NCBI GenBank assembly: GCA_049116335.1
Contig: JAGDYZ010000003.1
Coordinates: 186,001-250,000, forward strand
Direction of reading: 5' to 3'
Length of the DNA stretch: 64,000 bases
Origin: CANMIH01 sp049116335
GTDB taxonomy: Bacteria > Pseudomonadota > Alphaproteobacteria > Rhodobacterales > Rhodobacteraceae
Under the pieces are notes generated by a model. That model did no database searches, was not told the origin of the DNA, and saw only the letters and a list, made by a program, of their open reading frames with translations. A program made the translations under genes and the position numbers. Below are positions 49,624-58,208 of the stretch, one piece after another; the first letter of the stretch is position 1; each line of letters opens with the position of its first letter.

Positions 49624-51030
49624 ATGTCCCCCAAAACGCTTTATGACAAAATCTGGGATGCCCACGTCGTTCAAGAGGACGAAGATGGCACCAGTCTGCT
49701 GTATATTGACCGCCATCTGGTTCACGAAGTGACCAGCGCGCAGGCCTTTGAAGGTTTGCGGATGAATGGACGCAAAGTGCGTGCACCTGAAAAGACCATC
49801 GCGGTACCCGATCACAACGTTCCGACCACCGAAGGTCGTGAAGATCCGGCGCAGATGACCGAAGAGAGCCGCATTCAGGTTCAGGCGCTGGATACCAACG
49901 CCAAGGAATTTGGTGTGCATTACTACCCTGTTAGCGATGTGCGCCAGGGTATTGTGCATATCGTTGGTCCGGAAAACGGCTGGACCCTGCCCGGCATGAC
50001 CGTTGTCTGTGGCGACAGCCACACTGCGACGCACGGCGCCTTCGGCTCGCTTGCGCATGGTATCGGCACCTCTGAGGTTGAGCACGTTCTGGCGACCCAG
50101 ACCCTCATTCAGAAGAAATCGCTGAACATGAAGGTTGAGATCACCGGCAAACTCAAACCTGGTGTGACCGCAAAAGACATCACTCTGGCTGTGATCGGCG
50201 AAACCGGTACCGGTGGCGGCACAGGTTACGTGATCGAATACTGTGGCGAAGCCATCCGCGATCTGTCGATGGAAGGTCGAATGACCGTCTGTAACATGGC
50301 GATTGAAGGCGGTGCGCGTGCGGGTCTGATCGCACCGGATGAAACCACTTTCAACTACGTCAAAGGCCGAGCCCACGCGCCCAAAGGCGCCCAGTGGGAA
50401 GCCGCGCTGACATGGTGGAAAACCCTCTTCACCGATGAAGGCGCACATTTCGACAAGGTTGTGACGCTAAAAGGCGAAGACATTCAGCCGGTTGTAACCT
50501 GGGGCACCTCGCCTGAAGATGTTCTTCCGATTACGGGTGTTGTGCCCAGCCCGGAAGACTTTGAAGGCGGTAAAATCGAAGCGGCGCGCCGCTCGATTGA
50601 ATATATGGGTCTTACACCTGGTCAGAAACTGACCGATATCGAGATCGACACCGTGTTCATCGGATCCTGCACCAACGGTCGGATCGAAGATTTCCGTGCA
50701 GTGGCCGAAGTGGTCAAAGGCAAGAAAATCAAAGACGGCATCCGCGCCATGATCGTTCCGGGCTCGGGTCTTGTGCGGGCACAGGCCGAAGAAGAAGGTC
50801 TGGCAGACATCTTCAAAGAGGCCGGTTTTGAATGGCGTCTGGCGGGATGTTCGATGTGTCTGGCGATGAACCCTGACCAGCTGTCCGAAGGCGAGCGCTG
50901 TGCCTCGACTTCGAACCGCAACTTTGAAGGACGTCAGGGCTATAAGGGCCGCACACACCTCGTGTCGCCTGCAATGGCCGCCGCCGCCGCATTGACCGGC
51001 AAACTGACCGACGTTCGCGAGCTGATATAA
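49624..51030 (+). CDS. leuC: 3-isopropylmalate dehydratase large subunit
   Basis: LeuC with LeuD isomerises 2- to 3-isopropylmalate in leucine synthesis. The ATG at 49624 follows GAGAGGACCGC and gives 468 residues beginning MSPKTLYDKIWDAHVV. Aconitase-family features are complete, including GDSHTATHGAFGSLAHGIGTSEVEH and the iron-sulphur cysteines in GSCTNGR and CSMCLAMN. leuD follows after 12 bases. The 239-base upstream gap may hold its promoter; I see no leucine-rich leader peptide there. Confidence 0.96.
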   Translation: MSPKTLYDKIWDAHVVQEDEDGTSLLYIDRHLVHEVTSAQAFEGLRMNGRKVRAPEKTIAVPDHNVPTTEGREDPAQMTEESRIQVQALDTNAKEFGVHYYPVSDVRQGIVHIVGPENGWTLPGMTVVCGDSHTATHGAFGSLAHGIGTSEVEHVLATQTLIQKKSLNMKVEITGKLKPGVTAKDITLAVIGETGTGGGTGYVIEYCGEAIRDLSMEGRMTVCNMAIEGGARAGLIAPDETTFNYVKGRAHAPKGAQWEAALTWWKTLFTDEGAHFDKVVTLKGEDIQPVVTWGTSPEDVLPITGVVPSPEDFEGGKIEAARRSIEYMGLTPGQKLTDIEIDTVFIGSCTNGRIEDFRAVAEVVKGKKIKDGIRAMIVPGSGLVRAQAEEEGLADIFKEAGFEWRLAGCSMCLAMNPDQLSEGERCASTSNRNFEGRQGYKGRTHLVSPAMAAAAALTGKLTDVRELI

Positions 51031-51042
51031 GGAGCAAGCGCT

Positions 51043-51648
51043 ATGGAAAAGTTCGAAAAACTGACCGGTATCGCCGCGCCTATGCCGCTGGTGAATATCG
51101 ACACTGACATGATCATTCCCAAGGTGTTTCTGAAGTCGATCAAACGCACCGGTTTTGGTGTGAACCTGTTTGACGAGATGCGCTATAACCGTGACGGCAC
51201 CGAGATCGAAGATTTCGTGCTGAACAAGCCGCAGTATCGCAACACCGAGATCCTGATTGCGGGCGACAACTTTGGCTGTGGTTCATCGCGTGAGCACGCG
51301 CCCTGGGCCATCAAAGACTTTGGCATCAAATGCGTGGTATCCACGTCGTTTGCCGACATCTTCTTCAACAACTGCTTCAAAAACGGCATTCTGCCGATTG
51401 TCCTGCCACAAGAGCAGATCGATCTGTTGATGGCGGATGCAGAGAAGGGCGAAAACGCCCGGATGACTGTTGATCTCGAAGCACAAGAGATCACCACGTC
51501 CGACGGCGAAGTTGTCAAATTTGACGTCGACGCGTTCAAAAAGCACTGCTTGCTGAACGGTCTGGATGACATCGGTCTGTCGCTTGAAAAAGTGGCTTCG
51601 ATCGACACGTTCGAAGAAAAAGCCGCTCAGGCCCGCCCTTGGGTCTAA
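51043..51648 (+). CDS. leuD: 3-isopropylmalate dehydratase small subunit
   Basis: The 201-residue small subunit carries the swivel domain of isopropylmalate isomerase: DTDMIIPKVFLKSI near the N-terminus and the GDNFGCGSSREHAPWA signature that completes the active site. It directly follows leuC, and a strong terminator follows it, so leuC-leuD form a two-gene transcript separate from leuB. Confidence 0.97.
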   Translation: MEKFEKLTGIAAPMPLVNIDTDMIIPKVFLKSIKRTGFGVNLFDEMRYNRDGTEIEDFVLNKPQYRNTEILIAGDNFGCGSSREHAPWAIKDFGIKCVVSTSFADIFFNNCFKNGILPIVLPQEQIDLLMADAEKGENARMTVDLEAQEITTSDGEVVKFDVDAFKKHCLLNGLDDIGLSLEKVASIDTFEEKAAQARPWV

Positions 51649-51972
51649 GCTTAGACTTATGACATTAAGAGGCGCTCCGAAGGATTTCGGGGCGCCTTTT
51701 TGTTTCTTGCGCCTGAGAGTGCCATAATTCGAGCGGGTGCCTGAGTAGTGGCACAAAATAGAGCTTCCGCTAAATATGGTGATTTCCCTCAATTTTCACA
51801 AAGATTTAAGGGGTTTTGTGATGCAATCGAGGAACAGATCTGCTGGGAAACAGGGGATTTGAGCAAGGCTTAGGTTGTCCCGACAGGCGAAAAGGGGCAA
51901 AACTAAGGCAAGAATGAGGCAAGCCACCTAACATGGTGGCATCGGGATGGAACAAGGACACGGCATCGTATC
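51649..51972. other. intergenic region after leuD
   Basis: Apart from the terminator near its left end, this 324-base stretch contains no open frame with a credible ribosome site and no repeat that I can identify. Its right part should hold the promoter of the next membrane-protein gene. Confidence 0.6.
51670..51702 (+). terminator. Rho-independent terminator after leuD
   Basis: A 12-pair stem (AGGCGCTCCGAA with TTCGGGGCGCCT, one wobble pair, loop GGAT) is followed by TTTTTG. Confidence 0.92.
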
Positions 51973-52833
51973 GTGACCGTCCGGAACGAAAGGGCAGATG
52001 ACTTGATACAACGCATGTTCGGTGCGGCCTTACGGGCTTTCCTTGTCGGGGTGGTGTTTTCCATCCCCGCGTTTCTGCTGCCTCAGGCGAGCCCTGATGC
52101 GGTACAGATGGCGGCGGTGTTCTCACTGATTGCGGCCGGTCTGACCTTTGCAGAATACACGTCGAACTATCCCAGCTTGATCGAGTTTCGCGAAGCCCCA
52201 CCCTATAACCGCATGCGGTTTGTCGCCCTCTTTGTGACGGTTCTCATGCTGACGCTGATTGCGCGAGATGCCACTTATCCCACCGCCTTCAACGCCTTTT
52301 TGGCGGGACTTGGGCGGGTCGTTGGCGGGGCTATGGATTTTCCGTTTTCGCCGGTGCGTCTGATGGTGCTGCTTGTTCCGGAAGGAGCGGAGCAGGCTCA
52401 GTTTGAGACCGTGCGTGTCTTCGCTGGTCTGGCCTATCTTGTGTCCTTGTTATCCTTGTTGGTGTTCACCGCCATTGTGCGTTTGCTGGACTGGCCAATC
52501 CGGCATGGGGCCTTCAATTTCTGGGTCAACCTGCCGCTGTTTGATCCCACTGCGGGGGGCGATGTTCTATATCGGCTAAAACGCGACAGTCATGTCAATG
52601 TTGCGCTGGGGTTCCTGCTTCCCTTTGCGATCCCTGCTATACTGCAGTTGGCGTCGTCACTGGCCGTTCCGCTGTCGATGAATGACCCGCAGAGTTTGAT
52701 TTGGATGATGAGTGCATGGGCCTTTTTGCCGGCCAGTTTGATCATGCGCGGCGTGGCTTTGATGCGGATCGCCGACCTGATCGAAGAAAAACGCCGCCGC
52801 GCCTATGCGCAGGCAGAGTTGCAGGTCGCCTAA
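51973..52833 (+). CDS. polytopic membrane protein of unknown function
   Basis: A 286-residue protein with about six hydrophobic segments (roughly residues 17-36, 44-62, 80-98, 150-172, 215-235 and 243-263), and a charged C-terminal tail (IEEKRRRAYAQAEL). The GTG start at 51973 is tentative; an in-frame ATG at 52015 would lose only 14 residues, and neither has a good ribosome site. No family recognised. It immediately precedes the phosphatase-like gene, with which its end overlaps or abuts. Confidence 0.72.
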   Translation: MTVRNERADDLIQRMFGAALRAFLVGVVFSIPAFLLPQASPDAVQMAAVFSLIAAGLTFAEYTSNYPSLIEFREAPPYNRMRFVALFVTVLMLTLIARDATYPTAFNAFLAGLGRVVGGAMDFPFSPVRLMVLLVPEGAEQAQFETVRVFAGLAYLVSLLSLLVFTAIVRLLDWPIRHGAFNFWVNLPLFDPTAGGDVLYRLKRDSHVNVALGFLLPFAIPAILQLASSLAVPLSMNDPQSLIWMMSAWAFLPASLIMRGVALMRIADLIEEKRRRAYAQAELQVA

Positions 52834-53786
52834 GCCTTTTTCTGATACTGATCTGTCTGGCCTGGCCTCTTTGGGCTGATCCTATTCGGGTGGCCACATG
52901 GCACGGTGATTTCAGCCGCAAAGGGCCGGGGCTGTTGCTGCGCGATCTGCGCAAAGGGGATGTTCCGGGAATTGAAGCCATCACCGCAGCAAAGGCGGAT
53001 GTAATTCTTCTGACCAACTTTGACTATGACGCTGGTCATCTGGCTTTGCAGGCCTTGCGTGAGGTTTTGAGTGCCCAAGGCCTGCACTATCCGCATCTCT
53101 TTGCCGAGGCTCCAAACACCGGCGTTCCAACCGGACTGGATGCCGATGGGGATGGGCAGTTTGGTCGCCCCCGTGATGCACAAGGGTTTGGATATTTTTC
53201 AGGACAGGGGGGGCAGGCAATTCTGTCGCGCTATCCTGTACGGCTGATCCAGGACTTCACACCGTTGCTATGGCGAGACGTGCCAGAAAGCTTGATGGGC
53301 GCGCTTCCCGGCCCTGAAACTCAGCGGCTTTCTTCCTCAGCGCATTGGCAGATTGAGGTTACCACACCGGGTGGCGTGTTTTCCTTATTGACGCTTGCCG
53401 CAACTCCGCCGGTGTTTGACGGCCCCGAAGATCGCAACGGACGGCGCAATTTAGATGAGGTGTCTCTGTGGCGGCATGTTTTGGAGGGACGGCTTGGACA
53501 GGCTGTGAGCCAGCCTGTGGTGATTGGCAATTTAAACCTTGACCCCAAGCGAGGTGATGGTCGCCGGGAGGCGGTGCAGGCGCTGTTGGATCATGCCCGG
53601 TTACAAGATCCACTTCCGGGACGCGCAACAGTGTTTTGGCAAAAAACCGGCAAGATGCGTGTGAGCTACATCCTGCCGGATGTGGAAATGGAGGTTCAGC
53701 GGGCGCAGGTCATGCGGTCTGTGCCGGGCGCGGGGCCGCACCGTTTGGTTTGGGTCGATCTGAATCTTGTTTCAGAACCGGACTGA
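52701..53786 (+). CDS. endonuclease/exonuclease/phosphatase family protein, secreted
   Basis: The recognisable protein begins with a signal peptide near 52833 (LSLFLILICLAWPLWADP) and then shows EEP-superfamily motifs: IRVATWHGDF at the start, FAEAPNTGVPTGLDADGDGQFG, YFSGQGGQAILSRYPV, and VIGNLNLDP near the end. Such enzymes cleave phosphodiesters or phosphate esters. The start is a problem: the only in-frame ATGs (52701 and 52716) lie deep in the previous gene and would put about 45 residues before the signal peptide, while no ATG, GTG or TTG is in frame near 52830. Its 3' end overlaps the convergent epimerase gene by 77 bases. Confidence 0.72.
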   Translation: MDDECMGLFAGQFDHARRGFDADRRPDRRKTPPRLCAGRVAGRLSLFLILICLAWPLWADPIRVATWHGDFSRKGPGLLLRDLRKGDVPGIEAITAAKADVILLTNFDYDAGHLALQALREVLSAQGLHYPHLFAEAPNTGVPTGLDADGDGQFGRPRDAQGFGYFSGQGGQAILSRYPVRLIQDFTPLLWRDVPESLMGALPGPETQRLSSSAHWQIEVTTPGGVFSLLTLAATPPVFDGPEDRNGRRNLDEVSLWRHVLEGRLGQAVSQPVVIGNLNLDPKRGDGRREAVQALLDHARLQDPLPGRATVFWQKTGKMRVSYILPDVEMEVQRAQVMRSVPGAGPHRLVWVDLNLVSEPD

Positions 53787-54633
53787 TCGCCATTGCAATC
53801 GCCTCAACGGAATCGGTCGCACGAAACTTGGGCAGCAGGGTATCAAAACTCTCTGAGCTGAGGTGATGCGGTTTGTCCCAAAGATACCGCATCTCGAGCA
53901 GGTGTTTGGCCAATGGCCAAAAGGGCCGCGCGATCTGAATTGGAAGCCAATGCATCCGCCTAAGGCGCAGAGGATGTCCCATGGCTTGTTCGCACAGAGC
54001 CAACAGGTCGTGGGCGGTCAGGGTACAGCCGGGAAAAGTAACATCGGTGAACTGTGGGAGCATCTCGCGCCGCTCGGCCAGTTCGACCAATGCGCGGCAC
54101 ATGTCGGGCAAATAGGCCCAGGCATGTTCTGCATCAAACGCGCCGGGATAGGTCAGTCGCCCTTTGTTCAGGCTGGGGGCGATGATCTGATCAAACCAGT
54201 TGCCTGAAGCCTCGGTGTCGAGGAAATCTCCAGCGCGCAGCACGATCGTAGGAACACCCGAGTCCCGAAAGGCTTGCTCCATGTCACGCCGAATTTGTCC
54301 CAGGGGGTTCTGGGCGGTGTGTGGCAAATGTGGGCCAAAGTCACCCGGAGCATCTGCGCCATAGACATAGACATTGCCCGGGATCATGACGGTTGCGCCT
54401 GAGCCGCGCGCCGCATCAATCACCTGTTGGGTCAGCTTTGGAACATCCCGCGCCCAGTCGGTATAAATCGGGTTCCAGCCATGCACGATGACATCCGCGC
54501 CCTGTGCTGCCATGTGGAGATCATCTTTTTTTTTCCGGTCGAACAGGGTGACTTTCCAGCTCGCATTCCAGAAGGCTTCTGCCGCGTTGCGGCCAAACCG
54601 GCCAGTGCCGCCCAAGATCAAAACGGTGCCCAT
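53710..54633 (-). CDS. NAD(P)-binding epimerase/dehydratase-like protein
   Basis: A 307-residue extended-SDR/NmrA-type protein: MGTVLILGGTGRFGRNAAEAF carries the nucleotide loop GGTGRFG, and VMIPGNVYVYG replaces the usual Ser-Tyr region. Downstream residues LPDMCRALVELAERRE are typical of epimerase C-terminal parts. A classical YxxxK pair is not obvious, so it may bind rather than oxidise its ligand. It is divergent from a LysR gene with 93 bases between, which probably controls it. Confidence 0.8.
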   Translation of the reverse strand: MGTVLILGGTGRFGRNAAEAFWNASWKVTLFDRKKKDDLHMAAQGADVIVHGWNPIYTDWARDVPKLTQQVIDAARGSGATVMIPGNVYVYGADAPGDFGPHLPHTAQNPLGQIRRDMEQAFRDSGVPTIVLRAGDFLDTEASGNWFDQIIAPSLNKGRLTYPGAFDAEHAWAYLPDMCRALVELAERREMLPQFTDVTFPGCTLTAHDLLALCEQAMGHPLRLRRMHWLPIQIARPFWPLAKHLLEMRYLWDKPHHLSSESFDTLLPKFRATDSVEAIAMAISPVLKQDSDRPKPNGAAPRPAQTA

Positions 54634-54714
54634 TGTGCGCTCCTATGCATTGTCTTGCCCAGATCATGATCTATGCGCGGTATTCTGGGAATTGCCTGAA
54701 TTTGCAGGGCATGT

Positions 54715-54728
54715 ATTCATGCGTGAAT
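54715..54728. promoter_or_regulatory. palindrome overlapping the LysR start codon
   Basis: ATTCA-TGCG-TGAAT is a perfect 5-base inverted repeat that includes the first two bases of the LysR ATG at 54727. It may be an autoregulatory operator between the divergent epimerase and LysR genes; no proof beyond symmetry. Confidence 0.4.
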
Positions 54729-55626
54729 GGAAGCCTCTGTCTCAAATCTTGATTGGTCCTTGGTCCAGGTGTTTCTGGCTGTGGCCGAAACTGGGTCTCT
54801 GTCGGAAGCCGCGCGCAAACTGGGAGTGTCTCAGCCCACCATGGGGCGCCAAATCCGCCAGGCCGAACGCGTGTTGGATGTCACGTTGTTTCACAGGCAA
54901 CCTCGGGGGCTCGCTTTGTCAGAGACCGGGCTTGCCCTTTTGCCGCATGCGCAGGTGATGCGGGACAGTCTGCAGGCACTCAGCCTGACAGCTGCGGGGC
55001 GGTCAGAGCAGCTCACTGGACCAGTGCGGATCACCGCCAGTGTATTTACGGCCCATCACCACCTGCCGCCTATCCTGGCGCAGCTGCGTGAGGAAGAACC
55101 AGAGATCAGCATAGATCTTGTGCCCTCGGATCGCACCGAAAATTTATTGTACCGCGAGGCCGATATTGCCGTTCGGATGCACCGGAGCGAACAACTTGAT
55201 ATTGTTACCCGCCATCTCGGTGAGCTTGAGTTGGGCCTGTACGCGGCGACACCCTATCTTGATCGCGTCGGCCGCCCACAGACCCTTGATGATTTCTTTG
55301 AGACCGACCTTGTTGGCTATGATCGCTCTGACATGATTTTGCGGGGGCTGCGTGAAAAGGGGATCGACGCGCAACGGGATTGGTTTGCAACCCGATGTGA
55401 CCACCATGGGGTCTATTGGGAGTTGGTTCGCGCAGGATGCGGGATCGGATTCGCTCAGACCTGTGTGGCTGATCTTGAGCCGGGAGTAGAGCGCGTTTTG
55501 CATGACATGCCCCTGCCCACTTTGCCCTTGTGGCTGGCTGCGCATGAGGCGGTGCGTGCCACCCCCAGGTTGCGCCGCGTGTGGGATGCGCTTGCAGATG
55601 GGCTGATGCCGTTCGTCAAAGCGTGA
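54727..55626 (+). CDS. LysR-family transcriptional regulator
   Basis: A 299-residue LTTR with N-terminal helix-turn-helix (LVQVFLAVAETGSLSEAARKL, then TMGRQIRQAERVLDVTLFHR) and an effector-binding domain. The motif set (GPVRITASVFTAHHHLPPIL) is typical of the AmpR/CrgA-like branch. It is transcribed away from the epimerase-like gene. Effector unknown. Confidence 0.9.
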   Translation: MEASVSNLDWSLVQVFLAVAETGSLSEAARKLGVSQPTMGRQIRQAERVLDVTLFHRQPRGLALSETGLALLPHAQVMRDSLQALSLTAAGRSEQLTGPVRITASVFTAHHHLPPILAQLREEEPEISIDLVPSDRTENLLYREADIAVRMHRSEQLDIVTRHLGELELGLYAATPYLDRVGRPQTLDDFFETDLVGYDRSDMILRGLREKGIDAQRDWFATRCDHHGVYWELVRAGCGIGFAQTCVADLEPGVERVLHDMPLPTLPLWLAAHEAVRATPRLRRVWDALADGLMPFVKA

Positions 55627-55751
55627 TTTCGCTCCATTTCGTTTGATTTATCCGCCACGCAACCTTGTTTTCCTAGGCTGTATCCTCGCGCAATATTGAC
55701 CCTTTGGGCGCTGCGCGCTAGGCCCCTTGCGATACATATAGGAGAGCCCGC

Positions 55752-56858
55752 ATGACCACCCCTTCGCTTCTCATCCTGCCCGGAGACGGCATTGGCCCAG
55801 AAGTCATGACCGAAGTCCGCAAGATCATCGACTGGTTCGGCGCCAAGCGGGATCTGGCCTTTGATGTCAGCGAAGATCTGGTGGGCGGTGCGGCCTATGA
55901 CAAACATGGTGTGCCGCTTGCGGATGAAACCATGGCCAAAGCCCAGGAAGTTGACGCAGTTCTGCTCGGTGCCGTAGGTGGCCCCAAGTACGATAATCTC
56001 GATTTCTCGGTAAAGCCCGAGCGCGGTCTGCTGCGCCTGCGTAAGGAAATGGACCTATTTTCCAACCTGCGCCCGGCCCAGTGTTTTGATGCGCTGGCGG
56101 ATTTCTCGTCGCTGAAAACAGACATTGTGGCCGGTCTGGATATCATGATCGTGCGCGAGCTGACCTCGGGTGTTTACTTTGGTGAGCCCCGTGGCATCAT
56201 CGAAGAAGGCAATGAGCGCGTTGGTATCAACACCCAGCGATACACCGAAAGCGAAATTGCGCGTGTTGCGAGATCTGCGTTCGAGCTTGCTCGTCGCCGC
56301 GGCAACAAAGTGTGCTCGATGGAAAAAGCTAATGTTATGGAATCGGGTATTCTGTGGCGCGACGTGGTCAACGAGATCCATCAGGCCGAGTACTCGGATG
56401 TTGAGCTGAGCCACATGTACGCAGACAACGGCGCGATGCAGCTGGTGCGGGCACCCAAGCAGTTTGACGTCATCCTGACCGACAACCTGTTTGGCGATAT
56501 CCTCTCGGATTGTGCTGCGATGCTGACTGGCTCGCTTGGCATGTTGCCGTCGGCCTCGCTTGGTGCTCCGATGGCGAATGGTCGCCCTAAAGCGATGTAC
56601 GAACCGGTACATGGGTCGGCGCCGGATATCACGGGTCAGGGCAAAGCCAACCCAATCGCCTGTATCCTCAGCTTCGCCATGGCGCTGCGTTATTCCTTTG
56701 ATCAAGGCGCCGAAGCGGACCGTCTTGAAGGCGCTGTCGAAAAAGTTCTGGCCGACGGTGTGCGCACCGCAGATCTGTTGGGAGAAGAAGGCGTTACGCC
56801 CGTTTCCACCACTGAAATGGGTGATGCTATTCTGGCCGCACTGGACGCGTCCCTCTAA
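55752..56858 (+). CDS. leuB: 3-isopropylmalate dehydrogenase
   Basis: LeuB oxidatively decarboxylates 3-isopropylmalate to the leucine 2-oxoacid. The ATG follows AGGAGAGCCCGC and gives 368 residues. Family motifs are LLILPGDGIGPEVMTEV, LLRLRKEMDLFSNLRPAQ, VRELTSGVYFGEPRG, and the dehydrogenase signature NLFGDILSDCAAMLTGSLGMLPSASLG. It sits 4.1 kb from leuCD with four unrelated genes between. Confidence 0.97.
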   Translation: MTTPSLLILPGDGIGPEVMTEVRKIIDWFGAKRDLAFDVSEDLVGGAAYDKHGVPLADETMAKAQEVDAVLLGAVGGPKYDNLDFSVKPERGLLRLRKEMDLFSNLRPAQCFDALADFSSLKTDIVAGLDIMIVRELTSGVYFGEPRGIIEEGNERVGINTQRYTESEIARVARSAFELARRRGNKVCSMEKANVMESGILWRDVVNEIHQAEYSDVELSHMYADNGAMQLVRAPKQFDVILTDNLFGDILSDCAAMLTGSLGMLPSASLGAPMANGRPKAMYEPVHGSAPDITGQGKANPIACILSFAMALRYSFDQGAEADRLEGAVEKVLADGVRTADLLGEEGVTPVSTTEMGDAILAALDASL

Positions 56859-56962
56859 ACTTTTCAGATCGTGGCGTTTGCGCGCCACGGTCTTCCCCCT
56901 TGTCAGGTGACCGGTTTAGGTTGTATCGCGGTAGCGTTAACACCCAAAATCATAGGTTGCCC

Positions 56963-57940
56963 ATGTCCGACACGTCTTCGGCTCCTCAATCCAATGTCCA
57001 GGCCGCTTTGTATGCTTTGGCGGCGTTTGGCATTTTTTCTACTCATGACGTGTTCATCAAAATCCTCGGTGCGCAGTACTCGACGTTCCAGGTTTTGTTC
57101 TTTGGTGCACTCTTCAGCTTTCCGATGATCACCATCATCCTGATGCGGGATGCGGAGCCGGGCACGCTACGTCCCCGAAATCCGGGCTGGGTGGCGCTGC
57201 GCAGCATTTCAGGTGCCATGGCGGCATTGTGCGCCTTTTATGCTTTCTCCACGCTGCCGCTGGCACAGGTCTATGCCGCGATTTTTGCCATGCCATTGTT
57301 GATCACGGTGTTGGCCATTCCGGTGCTCGGCGAAACCGTACGGCTGCGGCGCGGGATGGCAGTTCTGGTGGGTCTATGTGGCGTTATGGTTGTGCTGCGC
57401 CCGGGGGCCGCTGATTTTAGTCTTGGTCACGCCGCCGCGTTGGTCTGTGCTGTCGCCGGGGCGTTAAATTCCATCGTTGTGCGCAAGCTTGGAACGGACG
57501 AACGCCCTGTTGTCATGATCCTCTATCCGATGATGACGAACTTCATAGTGGCGTCGATTTTTCTGCCGTTTTTCTACACGCCCATGCCCATTTTACATCT
57601 GGGAATTTCGGCCATTGTTTCGGCCATGGCTCTGGTTGCGATGTTCTGTCTTATCCTGGCGTATCAACGGGGCCAGGCGGTGCTTGTCGCGCCTATGCAA
57701 TACTCTCAGATCCTCTGGGCGATCCTCTATGGGGCGTTGTTTTTCGGCGAATATCCCGACACGCTGACCTATGTCGGAACGGGCATTATCATCGCCAGCG
57801 GTTTGTACATTCTGCGCCGTGAATCCAACGAGACTGTTTCGTCTAACCGCCCGGTTTTGCGGACAAGAACCCGCCTTGGGCTACCAGTGAGCGTGCGCGT
57901 TGGGACCCTGATGAAAAGCGGAAAAGAAAGCCAAGAATGA
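56963..57940 (+). CDS. DMT-superfamily (EamA) permease
   Basis: The start at 56963 gives 325 residues with about ten membrane helices in two EamA repeats: MSDTSSAPQSNVQAALYALA, FGIFSTHDVFIKIL, and the pair-specific ALCAFYAFSTLPLAQVYAAI and MFCLILAYQRGQAVLVAPMQ. Such permeases export or import small metabolites. The C-terminal tail is basic. It lies after leuB by about 100 bases and before a tRNA gene. Confidence 0.87.
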   Translation: MSDTSSAPQSNVQAALYALAAFGIFSTHDVFIKILGAQYSTFQVLFFGALFSFPMITIILMRDAEPGTLRPRNPGWVALRSISGAMAALCAFYAFSTLPLAQVYAAIFAMPLLITVLAIPVLGETVRLRRGMAVLVGLCGVMVVLRPGAADFSLGHAAALVCAVAGALNSIVVRKLGTDERPVVMILYPMMTNFIVASIFLPFFYTPMPILHLGISAIVSAMALVAMFCLILAYQRGQAVLVAPMQYSQILWAILYGALFFGEYPDTLTYVGTGIIIASGLYILRRESNETVSSNRPVLRTRTRLGLPVSVRVGTLMKSGKESQE

Positions 57941-57983
57941 CCTTGCATCCCGATATGATCGGGCGTATTCCGCCCGCTACGGT

Positions 57984-58060
57984 CGGAGCGTAGCTCAGCT
58001 TGGTAGAGCACTGTCTTCGGGAGGCAGGGGTCGGAGGTTCGAATCCTCTCGCTCCGACCA
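57984..58060 (+). tRNA. tRNA-Pro (anticodon CGG)
   Basis: A 77-base cloverleaf with acceptor stem CGGAGCG/CGCTCCG, D arm GCTC-AGCTTGGTA-GAGC, anticodon stem CTGTC/GGCAG with loop TTCGGGA (anticodon CGG), TTCGAAT T-loop, and an encoded ACCA end. A hairpin terminator follows within 8 bases. Confidence 0.97.
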
Positions 58061-58067
58061 ATAAAAC

Positions 58068-58092
58068 AAGGCGCCTCAGGGCGCCTTTTTTG
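58068..58092 (+). terminator. Rho-independent terminator after tRNA-Pro
   Basis: AAGGCGCC-TCAG-GGCGCCTT followed by a run of T residues; a strong intrinsic terminator directly after the tRNA gene. Confidence 0.93.
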
Positions 58093-58208
58093 TTGTCTAT
58101 CTCGGGAAAAGTAGCGTGTTTTTTTGGGGGGGAATTTAGCCCCAAAGTAGCGCCTATAGGCCTGAACCGGGCGCCTGAAACAGGTCAGCGCCCAGTTCAA
58201 TTCTTAGC

